This document shows positions 22,432 through 32,193 of a stretch of DNA of 64,000 bases, one piece after another. A program made the translations under genes and the position numbers. The DNA is from Pseudomonas poae (GTDB taxonomy: Bacteria; Pseudomonadota; Gammaproteobacteria; Pseudomonadales; Pseudomonadaceae): assembly GCA_004000515.1 (NCBI GenBank), contig CP034537.1, positions 2,866,001 to 2,930,000 on the forward strand. The letters are read 5' to 3'. The notes beneath the pieces were generated by a model, which was not told where the DNA came from, made no database searches, and saw nothing but the letters and a program-made list of their open reading frames with translations. The number at the start of each line of letters is the position of its first letter. The stretch's first letter is position 1.

Positions 22432-23219
22432 GTAACTCTGTAGCTCGCCCCTATGTACCCATGGGCACCGGCATCGTGTCGCGGCTGATCATTGGCTTTG
22501 CCACGCTGATCATCATCCTGGCTATCTGGGAAGCAGCGGTAAAGATGGGGTTTGTCGAAGCCTTGTTCCTGCCGGCACCATCGGATATCTGGCACCGCGC
22601 CGTCGACATGACGGGCGACGGCAGCCTGATTGCCAACATCTTCGCTTCGACCCGCCGTGTCATGGTCGGCTTCCTGCTGGCCACTATCGTCGCTGTCCCA
22701 CTGGGCATTGCCATGGGCTCGTCGCCGTTGTGCATGGCGATCTTCAACCCGCTGTTGTCGTTCCTGCGACCATTGCCGTCGATGAGCTGGGTGCCGCTGT
22801 CGCTGTTGTGGTTCGGCATTTCCGAGTCGCAAAAGTACTCCATCGTGTTCATGGGCTCCCTGGCACCGGCGTTGCTGTACATCATCGATTCGACCCGTAA
22901 CGTCGACCCGCTGCTGATTCGCGCCGCCAAGAACCTGGGCGCCAAGCGTCATAACATCATGTTCGGGATCATCCTGCCCGCGGCGCTGCCGCAGATCATC
23001 ACCGGCCTGAAAGTGATGCTCGGCATCGCCTGGACCTGCGTGATCTCCGCCGAACTGATCGCTGCGCGTGAAGGCCTGGGCTTCATGATCATGAACGGCA
23101 AGGAATACTTCCAGACCGACACCGTGGTGTTGGGCATGGTCATGATCAGCATCACCGTACTGCTCACCGACCTGGTGATGCGCATTATCGAGAGGAGGCT
23201 CGTATCGTGGCAGGACTGA
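22428..23219 (+). CDS. ABC transporter permease, TauC/SsuC type
   Basis: 263 residues and intact. About six membrane helices, with the EAA loop (RAAKNLGAKRHNIMFGIILPAALPQIITGL) that docks on the ATPase at about 165-195. The start ATGA overlaps the binding-protein stop, and the ATPase gene starts within its last codons, so the three are one transcription unit. Confidence 0.93.
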   Translation: MSNSVARPYVPMGTGIVSRLIIGFATLIIILAIWEAAVKMGFVEALFLPAPSDIWHRAVDMTGDGSLIANIFASTRRVMVGFLLATIVAVPLGIAMGSSPLCMAIFNPLLSFLRPLPSMSWVPLSLLWFGISESQKYSIVFMGSLAPALLYIIDSTRNVDPLLIRAAKNLGAKRHNIMFGIILPAALPQIITGLKVMLGIAWTCVISAELIAAREGLGFMIMNGKEYFQTDTVVLGMVMISITVLLTDLVMRIIERRLVSWQD

Positions 23220-23985
23220 ATCCAATCATTGAGCTCGAAGGCGTGTCCAAGCGCTACGGCGACATGCTGGCGCTGGACAATGTCAGCCTGCGCATCGAGA
23301 AAGGCGAGTTCGTGGTGATTGTCGGCGCCTCGGGCTGCGGCAAGAGCACCACCCTCAACATGATCGCCGGCTTTGATCACCCCAGCGAAGGGCTGGTGAA
23401 GGTCGAGGGTCGCCAGGTGACCGAAGTGAGCCCCAACACCGGCATGGTGTTCCAGCAGTACGCGCTGTTCCCGTGGCTGAGTGTGCTCGACAACATCGCC
23501 TACGGCCTGAAGATGAAGGGCATGAAAAGGCCGAGCGCCGCGCCATTGCCCAGCAGTTTGTCGACATGGTCGGCCTCAAGGGCTTTGAAAACGCCTATCC
23601 CAAGCAACTGTCTGGCGGTATGAAGCAGCGCGTGACGATTGCCCGGGTGCTGGCCAACGACCCTGCAGTGATGCTGTTCGACGAACCCTTCGCCGCACTG
23701 GATGCCATGACTCGCCAGGTGTTGCAGGAAGAGTTGGTGCGCATCTACGAGCAAAGCGGCAAGACCATCGTCTTCATCACTCACTCCATTGATGAAGCGC
23801 TGATGCTGTCGTCGCGCATCCTGATCATGTCGGCCCGGCCGGGCAAGATCGCCCAGGACATCGTCAACGACCTGCCGCACCCGCGTAACGCCGACGTGCA
23901 GTTGTCGGAGCAGTACCTGGCAATGAAGCAAAAGATCTGGAAGACCGTTCAGGGCGAGGTGGCTAAAAGTCTAGCAACGCGCTGA
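23207..23985 (+). CDS. ABC transporter ATP-binding protein, TauB/SsuB type (one-base break)
   Basis: GTG start inside the permease end. Walker A GASGCGKST is near residue 43, the Q loop is VFQQYALFPWLS, the signature is LSGGMKQRV, and Walker B is VMLFDEPFAALD with ITHSIDEA as the switch His. The A run at 23525-23528 is one short; five A give KGMKKAERRAIAQQFVDMVG and a protein of about 259 residues. It energises the importer above. Confidence 0.92.
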
Positions 23986-24150
23986 CGAAGCCATTGGGCG
24001 TAGATCTCCGTTGGAAGGTCTGCGCCGGGGCTTCGCTCGTCCATAGCTTTTCAATAAAAACTATATTTGCAAGCGATTTTGTTAATGCCTTAGATAAAGG
24101 TTTTATTGGTAAATAAATTCACTTACGAACTTAAAATTGTCAGGCAAAAA

Positions 24151-25017
24151 ATGAATACTTCCAGCGAATCTTTTATCCTTACCGTCAGTTGCCCGGCCAC
24201 CTCGGGCATCGTCGCCGCCGTCACCTCTTACCTGGCGCAGCAGAAGTGCTACATCAGTGAGCTGGCACAGTTCGACGACGAATATACCGGGCGCTTCTTT
24301 CTGCGGGCGGTGTTTCGTTTCAACGCCGGTGTGGCCGGTGATATTGAAGCGCTCAAGCCAGGCTTTGAGCCTGTGGCCCACGAGTTTGACATGACCTGGC
24401 AGATCCACGACCGCAGCCGCCCGATGAAGGTGCTGCTGATGGTCAGCAAGTTCGACCATTGCCTGTCCGACCTGCTGTACCGCCGCCACAAGGGCGAGAT
24501 GGAGATGGAGATCACCGCCATCGTCTCCAATCATAAAGACCTGCGTGCCATGGCCGAGCGCGAAGGCATCCGCTTTATCCACTTGCCGGTGACCAAAGAC
24601 ACCAAGGCCCAGCAAGAGCAGGCGCTGCTCGATGTGGTGCGCGAAACGGGTACCGAATTGGTGGTGCTGGCGCGCTACATGCAAATCCTCTCTGACGACT
24701 TGTGCAAGCAACTCAGTGGTCGCGCGATCAACATTCACCACTCGTTCCTGCCCGGTTTCAAGGGCGCCAAGCCGTATCACCAAGCGTTCGAGCGCGGAGT
24801 AAAACTGATCGGCGCCACCGCGCACTACGTGACCTCCGACCTGGACGAAGGCCCGATTATCGAGCAGGAAGTGCAGCGCGTGGACCATGCCTACAAGCCT
24901 GAGGATTTGGTAGCCATCGGTCGCGACACCGAAACCGTCGCCTTGTCCAAGGCCGTCAAATACCACCTGGAGCACCGCGTGTTCATGAACCACGACCGTA
25001 CGGTGATCTTTCGATGA
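24151..25017 (+). CDS. purU: formyltetrahydrofolate deformylase PurU
   Basis: Hydrolyses 10-formyl-THF to THF and formate. 288 residues: N-terminal ACT domain ([20 protein letters not shown]), then the formyltransferase-like catalytic domain with [20 protein letters not shown] (His of the HxSLLP-type motif) and [12 protein letters not shown] containing the catalytic Asp. ATG 24151 gives a normal start; the longer frame adds an AT-rich leader. It overlaps folD by four bases. Placed before folD and the sox-like genes, it probably disposes of the one-carbon unit released by demethylation. Confidence 0.94.
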   Translation: MNTSSESFILTVSCPATSGIVAAVTSYLAQQKCYISELAQFDDEYTGRFFLRAVFRFNAGVAGDIEALKPGFEPVAHEFDMTWQIHDRSRPMKVLLMVSKFDHCLSDLLYRRHKGEMEMEITAIVSNHKDLRAMAEREGIRFIHLPVTKDTKAQQEQALLDVVRETGTELVVLARYMQILSDDLCKQLSGRAINIHHSFLPGFKGAKPYHQAFERGVKLIGATAHYVTSDLDEGPIIEQEVQRVDHAYKPEDLVAIGRDTETVALSKAVKYHLEHRVFMNHDRTVIFR

Positions 25018-25900
25018 ACACACCGCACATCATCGATGGGAAGCTGGCCGCACGCGCGGTGCTCGCAGCGGTCAAGCACGAGGTCGAGGTGCTCGGCGCC
25101 GAGGGCCTGCAGCCGTGTCTGGCCGTGGTGCTGGTGGGCAACGACCCGGCCAGTCGCGTGTATGTACGCAACAAGGTCGAGCGCTGCGCAGAGGTGGGTA
25201 TCTGCTCCATGGAGCATCTATTGCCGGCAGATATTGACCAGGCCACGGTGCTGGCGTTGATCGCCGACCTGAATGCCGACCCGTTGGTCAACGGCATTCT
25301 GGTGCAGATGCCGTTGCCCGGGCAGATCGACGAAGCGGCGGTGATCCAGGCGATTGACCCGCGCAAGGATGTCGATGGTTTCCACCGCGAAAACGTCGGC
25401 GCGTTGACCCTCGGCCAACCGGCGTTGTACCCGTGCACCCCCAGCGGCTGCATGTACCTGCTCAACCAAGTGCTTGGCGACTTGAGCGGCAAGCACGCGG
25501 TGGTGGTAGGGCGTTCGAACATCGTCGGCAAGCCGATGGCCGCGCTGCTGCTGCAAGCCCATTGCACGGTGACCGTATTGCATTCGCGCAGCGTGGATGC
25601 GCCGCGCCTGTGCCGCGAAGCCGATATCGTCATCGCCGCCGTTGGCCGCCCGCAGTTGATCACGGCGGACTGGCTCAAAGAGGGCGCCGTGGTGATCGAC
25701 GTCGGCATCAACCGTATTGCCGAAGCCGACAGAACTCGCCTGGTAGGCGATGTGGACTTCGCCAGCGCCTCGCAAAAGCCTCTGCCATCACGCCTGTGCC
25801 TGGTGGCGTCGGTCCCATGACCATCGCCTTCCTGCTGCAAAACACCGTCCGCGCCCTGCGCCAGCAACTGTCCGTACCTGGAGCTCACCATGCCCTTTAG
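25014..25900 (+). CDS. folD: methylenetetrahydrofolate dehydrogenase/cyclohydrolase FolD (one-base break)
   Basis: Interconverts 5,10-methylene-, methenyl- and 10-formyl-THF. The family signatures [15 protein letters not shown] (with catalytic Lys) and ATP-independent dinucleotide fold [17 protein letters not shown] are present. One G is missing after the A run near 25777; with it the C-terminus becomes [23 protein letters not shown], the expected NADP-site ending, and the protein runs to 25900 (295 residues), overlapping the next start. It is probably a pathway-dedicated paralogue and not the housekeeping copy. Confidence 0.93.
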
Positions 25901-27131
25901 CCTATTGAAATACGGCTTGTCGTCCGAGTACCCGGTGGAAGTGGATTTGCCGGCGCCCAAGGAACTTAAATCGGCCTATGACGTGGTCATCATCGGCGCC
26001 GGCGGTCACGGTCTCGCCACCGCTTACTACCTGGCCAAGTACCACGGCATCACCAACGTGGCCGTGCTGGAAAAGGCCTACCTGGGCGGCGGCAATACCG
26101 CACGCAACACGGCGGTGATTCGTTCCAACTACCTGACCTCCGAAGGCGTGCGCTTTTACATCGAATCGGTGCGCATGTTCAAAGAACTGTCCAACGAGTT
26201 CGATTTCAACATCATGTACTCCGAGCGCGGGCAACTAACATTGGCGCACACCGACGCCACGGTGCGTGCGTTTCGCCAGCGTGCGGAAGTGAACAAACAC
26301 TTTGGCGGACGCTGCGAAATGATCGACCGCCAGCAGATCCGCGAATTGGTGCCGTCCCTCAACCTTGACCCGGGCCATCTGCCGGTGCTCGCAGGGCTCT
26401 GGCACGAAGACGGCGCCACCGCGCGCCACGATGCGGTGGCCTGGGGCTACGCCAAGGAAGCGGCCAAGCGCGGCGTGGAAATCCATCAGCTCACCGAAGT
26501 GCAGGACTTGGTCATCACCAACGGCCGCATCACCGCCATCAAGACCAATCGCGGCAACATCCAATGTGGCTGTGTGGTGCAGGCGGTGGCCGGTTCCAGT
26601 TCGATCCTGCTGAACAAGGCCGGGATCAAGGCGCCGATCCATACCTACCCCTTGCAGGCGATGGTCACCCAGCCGTTCAAGCCGTTCCTCGACCCGCTGG
26701 TGAGTTCCTCGGCGCTGCACTGCTACGTGCAGCAGACCAGCCGTGGCGAGATCGTCTTCGGCGGCGGCTCCGACCCGTACCCGCTGTACAACTCGCGATC
26801 CACCCTGGACCTCAAGGAAAGCCTGCTAACCGCCGCCATCGAGATGTTCCCGTTCATGGCCAACGCCAAGCTGATGCGCCAATGGGGCGGCATGACCGAC
26901 ATGACCCCCGACTACAGCCCGATCATGGGTTTGTCTCCGGTGGAAAATTACTACCTCGACGCCGGCTGGGGCACCTGGGGCTTCAAGGCCACGCCCATCA
27001 CCGGCAAGACCATGGCCGAACTGGTCGCCAGCGGCGGCCAGGTGCCGGACCTGATCAAACCGTTTGCCCTCGACCGGTTTTCCACCTTCCAGCAAGTCAA
27101 CGAGATGGGCGCGACAGCGGCCAGCCACTGA
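25890..27131 (+). CDS. soxB: sarcosine-oxidase-like beta subunit (SoxB family)
   Basis: FAD-dependent amine oxidase subunit of 413 residues. The dinucleotide-binding motif [19 protein letters not shown] lies at 32-50. [12 protein letters not shown] at about 177-188 matches the segment whose His carries covalent FMN in known SoxB (here His180). The C-terminal [20 protein letters not shown] is the FAD-binding end. It oxidises the N-methyl group of a secondary or tertiary amine. It is intact and is the first of four subunit genes BDAG; actual substrate unknown. Confidence 0.9.
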   Translation: MPFSLLKYGLSSEYPVEVDLPAPKELKSAYDVVIIGAGGHGLATAYYLAKYHGITNVAVLEKAYLGGGNTARNTAVIRSNYLTSEGVRFYIESVRMFKELSNEFDFNIMYSERGQLTLAHTDATVRAFRQRAEVNKHFGGRCEMIDRQQIRELVPSLNLDPGHLPVLAGLWHEDGATARHDAVAWGYAKEAAKRGVEIHQLTEVQDLVITNGRITAIKTNRGNIQCGCVVQAVAGSSSILLNKAGIKAPIHTYPLQAMVTQPFKPFLDPLVSSSALHCYVQQTSRGEIVFGGGSDPYPLYNSRSTLDLKESLLTAAIEMFPFMANAKLMRQWGGMTDMTPDYSPIMGLSPVENYYLDAGWGTWGFKATPITGKTMAELVASGGQVPDLIKPFALDRFSTFQQVNEMGATAASH

Positions 27132-27143
27132 CGGAGCGCACTT

Positions 27144-27437
27144 ATGAAGATCATGACCTGCCCCCTCAACGGCGCGCGCAACATCAACGAGTTCACCTAC
27201 GGCGGCGAAGTCAAAAGCATGCCCCACCCTGCCACCTGCTCCACGGCCGAGTGGGCGGACTACGTGTTCAACAGCGAGAACATCGCCGGTGTGGTCACTG
27301 AATGGTGGATGCACAACGCGTCCAGCTACTGGTTTATCGCCGTACGCCATACCGTCACCGACCAGATTCTGCGTACCTTCGACCCCAAGGAACTGTTCAC
27401 CCGGCGAATCGACTTCGCCACGGAGGCTTCCCAATGA
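27144..27437 (+). CDS. soxD: sarcosine-oxidase-like delta subunit (SoxD family), zinc site lost
   Basis: 97 residues. The fold signatures EFTYGGE, STAEWADYVF, HNASSYWFIAVRHT and DQILRTFD match SoxD. In the structurally known enzyme zinc is held by Cys6, Cys9, a His near 59 and Cys63. Here only the first Cys (Cys6) and a His (His57) remain: position 9 is Asn and the last Cys is Ser. The subunit therefore probably binds no zinc. Its stop overlaps the alpha subunit start. Confidence 0.88.
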   Translation: MKIMTCPLNGARNINEFTYGGEVKSMPHPATCSTAEWADYVFNSENIAGVVTEWWMHNASSYWFIAVRHTVTDQILRTFDPKELFTRRIDFATEASQ

Positions 27438-30331
27438 CGCGACTGCCTGCCCCGATGGGCCTGTTGATCGACCGCAATAAGCCTGTAAGTTTTTCTTTCG
27501 ACGGCCGCCAGTTTCAGGGCTTCAGCGGTGATACCGTCGCCAGCGCCTTGCTGGGTAGCGACCAGTGGCTGATGTCCCGCTCGTTCAAATACCACCGTGC
27601 ACGCGGCCCTTTGACCATGGCCGCCCAGGACGCCAACACCCTGGTGCAGTTGCCAGACGAGCCGAATGTTATCGCCGACCTGCAACCGCTGTTGCCGGGC
27701 TTGCAAGTGACCCCGCAAAACATCAGCGGCACGCTGGAGAAAGACAAGGACGCCTACCTGGGCAAGTTCTCCAAGTTCATGCCGGTGGGGTTCTACTACC
27801 GCGCGTTCTACAAGCCCAAGGGCATGTGGAAGCGCTGGGAGCCGTTGATTCGCAAGAAAGCGGGCCTGGGTGTACTCGACCTGGAGTTCAAGCCTGAGTA
27901 CCACGACAAGGCCTTCCTGTTCTTTGATGTGGTGGTGGTCGGCAGCGGCCCGGCGGGCCTGAGCGCGGCGCTGACCGCAGCGGACGCCGGCGCCAAGGTG
28001 CTGCTGGTCGAACAGCAGCCGGTCCTCGGCGGTGCGCTGACCTATGCGCGCTTCGACCTGGACGCCAACCTGGCCAGCGGCACCCGTGAGCAAATGGTCG
28101 GCGCGGCAAGCAATCACCCGAATATCCGCGTGATGACCGACGCCACCTGCAATGCCTGGTTTGCCGATAACTACCTGCCGATCCACCAGGGCAAGCGCAT
28201 GTACAAGGTGCGGGCGCGCCAGTGCATCGTCGCCAGCGGCGCGTTCGACCAGCCGGTGGTGTTTCGCAACAACGACCTGCCGGGCGTGGTGCTCACCAGT
28301 GCGGTGCAGCGCTTGATGCGTTTGTACGCGGTCAAACCGGGCCAGCGCGCCGTGGTCCTCACCGGCAACGACGACGGCTATCTCGCCGCATTGGATTTGC
28401 ACGAACAAGGCGTGACCGTGGCCGCCTTGCTCGACATGCGCCCACAGCCGGCGTCACCTGCATTGCTGGCGGTGGTGAAGGCCAAGGGCATCGTGGTGCA
28501 CCTGGAGCATACGGTGTACGAAGCGCTCACCGACAAGCGCGGCCTGCATGTCACCGGCGTGGATGTGCGCCGTATCGTCGGCCAGGGCCGCGTCGCCGAC
28601 CAGGGCCAAGTGCTGGACTGTGACTTGCTGTGCATGTCTGCCGGCTATATGCCGGTCTATCAACTGCTGTGCCAGGCCGGTGGTGCGCTGAGCTACAACG
28701 ACACGCGTGCCGCGTTCGCCATCAAGGGCCTGCCGGAAAACTTGCAGATTGCCGGCTCCGTGAATGGGCAGCACGCGCTGGGCAATGTTATCGAAGACGG
28801 TCGCTATGCCGCGATCAAGGCGCTGGCTGCGCTGGGCCTGGGTGAAGCGCCGACGCAGGCGCCGGCTGCTGACAGTACACGGGTCAACTTCGACTGGCCG
28901 ATCTTTGCCCACCCTAAAGGCAAGGAATTCGTCGATTACGATGAAGACCTGCAAATCCGCGACATTATTAACGCCACTCGCCATGGCTACCGCGATGTGC
29001 AACTGGTCAAGCGCTTCTCCACCGTAGGCATGGGGCCATCCCAGGGGCGTCACTCCGCTTTGCCGACGGCGCGTTTGGTGGCTGCATCCACTCACCGCAA
29101 CATCAGCGAAACCGGCGTGACCACTGCGCGTCCGCCGTTCACCGAAGAGAAACTCGCGCTGCTGGCCGGGCGTGGCTTCGACCCTTACCGCCGTACCCCG
29201 ATGCATGAGCGCCACTTGCAGGCCGGCGCGAAAATGATGCCCGCCGGTATCTGGCAGCGCCCGGCGTTTTACGGCCCGGCCCATGAGCGCGAACGCTGCA
29301 TGCGTGAAGAGGCCGAGTGCGTGCGCAACAACGTCGGCCTGATCGACGTCTCCACCCTTGGCGGCCTGGATGTGCGCGGCCCCGACGCGGCTGAACTGCT
29401 GGAGCGCATGTACACCTTCGGCTTCAAGAAGCTGGCAGTGGGTCGTACTCGCTATGCGCTGCTGACCAACGAGCAAGGCGTGGTGGGCGATGACGGCGTG
29501 GCGTGCCGCCTGGCCGACAACCACTTCTACGTCTCGGCCACCACCAGCGGCGTGGACCGTATCTACCAGCAAATGCTGCAGTGGAATGCGCAATGGCGTC
29601 TGGATGTGGACGTGGCCAACGTCACCGCCGCTTACGCTGCGGTCAACTTGGCCGGGCCGCAGTCGCGCAAGGTATTGGAGAAGGTCTGCACCGATGTCGA
29701 CCTCAGCGCCGAAGCCTTCCCTTACCTGGGTGTGCGCGAAGGCACCGTGGCCGGCATTCCCGCACGCATCCTGCGGGTGGGTTTCGTGGGCGAACTGGGT
29801 TACGAAATCCACGTGCCGGCGCGTTATGCCGAAGCCCTGTGGGACCTCCTGCTGGAAACCGGCAAACCCTTCGGCATTCGCCCGTTCGGCGTCGAAACCC
29901 AACGCCTGCTGCGTCTGGAAAAAGGCCACGTGATCATCAGCCAGGACACCGACGGTATGACCCACCCCGGCGAGATCGACATGCAGTGGGCGATTGCCCG
30001 CAAGAAGCCGTTCTTCATCGGCAAGCGCTCGGTGGAAATCCTCGAAGCCCAGCCACTCAAGCGCAAGCTGGTGGGTTTCAAGCTGGACAAGACGCAACCG
30101 CTGCCCCTGGAAGGCCACCTGGTACTCGAAGGTGCCGATATCAGCGGCAACGTCACCTCGTGTGAGTACTCCAGCACCCTGGACGCCATCATCGGTTTGG
30201 CCTACGTCGGCGCCAAGCAGGCCGCGCCGGGCAGTCAAGTGCCGATCCGTGTGGAAGGCGGCCAGGTCGTCAGCGCCACGGTGGTGGAACTGCCTTTCTA
30301 TGACCCTGAAAACAAGCGTCAGGAGCTTTGA
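27434..30331 (+). CDS. soxA: sarcosine-oxidase-like alpha subunit (SoxA family)
   Basis: 965 residues and intact. An N-terminal 2Fe-2S-like fold (residues about 1-90, VSFSFDGRQFQGFSGDTVAS), an NAD-binding domain with VVVVGSGPAGLSAALTAADA starting at residue 166, and from about 590 a GcvT-like tetrahydrofolate-binding domain (GLIDVSTLGGLDVRGPDA; GFVGELGYEIHVP). The THF domain collects the formaldehyde equivalent as methylene-THF. Overlaps soxD by four bases (ATGA). Confidence 0.93.
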   Translation: MTRLPAPMGLLIDRNKPVSFSFDGRQFQGFSGDTVASALLGSDQWLMSRSFKYHRARGPLTMAAQDANTLVQLPDEPNVIADLQPLLPGLQVTPQNISGTLEKDKDAYLGKFSKFMPVGFYYRAFYKPKGMWKRWEPLIRKKAGLGVLDLEFKPEYHDKAFLFFDVVVVGSGPAGLSAALTAADAGAKVLLVEQQPVLGGALTYARFDLDANLASGTREQMVGAASNHPNIRVMTDATCNAWFADNYLPIHQGKRMYKVRARQCIVASGAFDQPVVFRNNDLPGVVLTSAVQRLMRLYAVKPGQRAVVLTGNDDGYLAALDLHEQGVTVAALLDMRPQPASPALLAVVKAKGIVVHLEHTVYEALTDKRGLHVTGVDVRRIVGQGRVADQGQVLDCDLLCMSAGYMPVYQLLCQAGGALSYNDTRAAFAIKGLPENLQIAGSVNGQHALGNVIEDGRYAAIKALAALGLGEAPTQAPAADSTRVNFDWPIFAHPKGKEFVDYDEDLQIRDIINATRHGYRDVQLVKRFSTVGMGPSQGRHSALPTARLVAASTHRNISETGVTTARPPFTEEKLALLAGRGFDPYRRTPMHERHLQAGAKMMPAGIWQRPAFYGPAHERERCMREEAECVRNNVGLIDVSTLGGLDVRGPDAAELLERMYTFGFKKLAVGRTRYALLTNEQGVVGDDGVACRLADNHFYVSATTSGVDRIYQQMLQWNAQWRLDVDVANVTAAYAAVNLAGPQSRKVLEKVCTDVDLSAEAFPYLGVREGTVAGIPARILRVGFVGELGYEIHVPARYAEALWDLLLETGKPFGIRPFGVETQRLLRLEKGHVIISQDTDGMTHPGEIDMQWAIARKKPFFIGKRSVEILEAQPLKRKLVGFKLDKTQPLPLEGHLVLEGADISGNVTSCEYSSTLDAIIGLAYVGAKQAAPGSQVPIRVEGGQVVSATVVELPFYDPENKRQEL

Positions 30332-30332
30332 T

Positions 30333-30991
30333 ATGAATAACCTTGAGCGAAGCCCGCTGCACTCGTTGCACGCCGGCGCGGCGATGGTTTCAGCCGGTGG
30401 CAAGCTGTTCGTAGAGGCCTATGACAGCGACGCGCGTGAATGCGGGCTAGTGGACCTGGCCAACCTGCACCGCGTTGGCTTTCGCGGCACCCAAGCCGCT
30501 GACTACCTGACCGGCCACGGTTTCAGCCTGCCATCGCAGCCCAACACCGCCGTACGCCAGCCGGGCGGCGAGTGGATTGCACGGCTGTCGATGAACGAAT
30601 ACTTTTGCTCGGAGCCCTCAGCGACGGCGGTGAGCGCCTGGCGCAACTGGAAGCCGGGTGGGCACTCAGCCAGCAAGCCAACTACTGCCTGCCACGTCAG
30701 GACAGCCACACCTGCCTGGCACTGTTCGGCCCGCGTATCAGCGAGATCATGGCCAAGCTCTGCGGCGTTGATTTGAGCGCTTCGGCGTTTGCACCGGGCA
30801 GCGTCGCGCAGACCTCGGTGGCGCGGGTCAATTCCATCATCGTCAATACGGGCACGCGCGACACGCCATGCTTTCACCTGCTGTTTGATCGGGCATCGGC
30901 GCACTACCTGTGGCATGTGTTGATCGATGCAATGCAGGAGTTTGACGGCGCACCGGCGGGCATCAACGTCTTCTGCTCCGTATCGCGATAG
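30333..30991 (+). CDS. soxG: sarcosine-oxidase-like gamma subunit (SoxG family) (one-base break)
   Basis: GcvT-related small subunit of about 219 residues. The T run at 30603-30606 is one base short; five T give RLSMNEYFLLGALSDGGERLAQL and connect to the C-terminal part (CLALFGPRISEIMAKLCGVD; FHLLFDRASAHYLWHVL). It begins one base after the soxA stop, so soxBDAG are one operon. Sequence is the least conserved of the four, as usual for gamma subunits. Confidence 0.85.
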
Positions 30992-31000
30992 CGCTTTTCT

Positions 31001-31028
31001 GTAGTGAGCGGGCAAGCCCGCTCACTAC
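31001..31028. repeat. short REP-type palindrome after soxG
   Basis: GTAGTGAGCGGGC and GCCCGCTCACTAC pair around AA. It is the same repeat type as at 55713-55849 and may act as the operon-end hairpin, though no T run follows. Confidence 0.7.
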
Positions 31029-31123
31029 AACGCCAGTCCCACATTTTGATTTGTGTCGCGCCTGACACTGGTATCTTGTCTGGCATTCGATAGCCAGATC
31101 CATTTTGTAGACGAGAGATGCAC

Positions 31124-31917
31124 ATGAGCGAGCAGGACCCCTCAGCCAAAGACCTGGACTACATCGTTCCAGCCCTTCAGCGCGGCCTGCGCATCCTGGA
31201 ACTGTTCAACTCCGACCAACGCAACCTGAACATGAACGAACTGGCCGAACTCATGGGCGGCAGCGTTTCCTCCATCTACCGCATCGTGCAAACCCTGGCT
31301 GCGATGGGCTACCTGCAAAAGTCGGCAAGAACGGTTACGAGCTGGGGCCTCAGCTCATCTCTCGCGGGTTCACTTACCTGGCCAGCCGCGACATCGTCGA
31401 CGTGGCGTTGCCGCACCTGAACACCCTGCGCGATCGCACCTCGTTGTCGTGCCACTTGAGCATCCGCGAGCAGCACCACACCCTCTACATCTATCGCTCG
31501 TTCGCCCAGCAACGGTTGTCGGTGAATATCCCCATCGGCACCCGTATTCCGTGTCATTGCAACGCCATGGGCAAGATGCTGCTCAGCTCCATGAGCGAAG
31601 CGGAGTTGGAGTCGCTGTACCAGCACGTGCGTCTCGACGACCACATGACGTCCGGCCCCAGGAACTTGCCAGACCTCAAGCTGGCTATCAGCGAAGCCCG
31701 CGAGCAAGGCTGGGTACTTAGCCGCTCGGACTACGCCACGGCCATTGCCACCGCGATCCGCGACCATGAGGGCAATGTGGTTGCTGCCATCAACGTGTCT
31801 GGACCCGATGCCATGATGGCCGCCGAAGGCGTGCTGGAGCGCACCCGCGACATGCTGCTCGAATGCGCCCGGCAGATTTCCGCCGAGGCCGGCTACCGGC
31901 CCGCAGCGCTGGGGTGA
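31124..31917 (+). CDS. IclR-family transcriptional regulator (one-base break)
   Basis: N-terminal winged helix (ALQRGLRILELFNSDQRNLN; GGSVSSIYRIVQTLAAMGYL) and C-terminal ligand domain (VNIPIGTRIPCHCNAMGKML; GWVLSRSDYATAI). The A run at 31317-31320 is one base short; the corrected sequence reads LQKVGKNGYELGPQLISRGFTYLASRDIV. About 264 residues. Start at ATG 31124 or the ATG two codons earlier (31118). It is the likely local regulator of the transporter-sox cluster, either as repressor or substrate-responsive activator. Confidence 0.88.
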
Positions 31918-32092
31918 AATGAGTGTTGGATGACAGGCCCCCATTGCTGGTTTGCCGGCAGTGGGTTGCTGCTGCCAGGCGCCGCCTTGGGCGGCAAAAG
32001 CCTCGCGACTGGCGCTCGAAACCGCTCAGTCAGATTGGGGTTAAAAGGTCTGAAACAGCAACGTAAAGCCAGTCAAAGTCTTTGAAATACCT

Positions 32093-32111
32093 AGGATTGT
32101 CCGACAATCCT
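32093..32111. promoter_or_regulatory. palindromic operator-like site upstream of the FadL-like gene
   Basis: Perfect inverted repeat AGGATTGT-CCG-ACAATCCT, 82 bp before the start codon. The ATTGT..ACAAT core resembles GntR/FCD-type operators; the regulator is not identified. Confidence 0.5.
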
Positions 32112-32193
32112 GCGCATGAAAAAACTCTTCATAAACCCGCTTCTCGAACGTTGGTAGCTTCCTCATCGCTGCCCAATAATTCGAGTCCTAATA

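Noticed and set aside
24103..25023. 306-codon minus-strand frame over purU
   Set aside because: It is the complement of a clearly recognisable PurU gene.
28454..30403. 649-codon open frame antisense to soxA
   Set aside because: Shadow of the SoxA gene with no recognisable domain or ribosome site.
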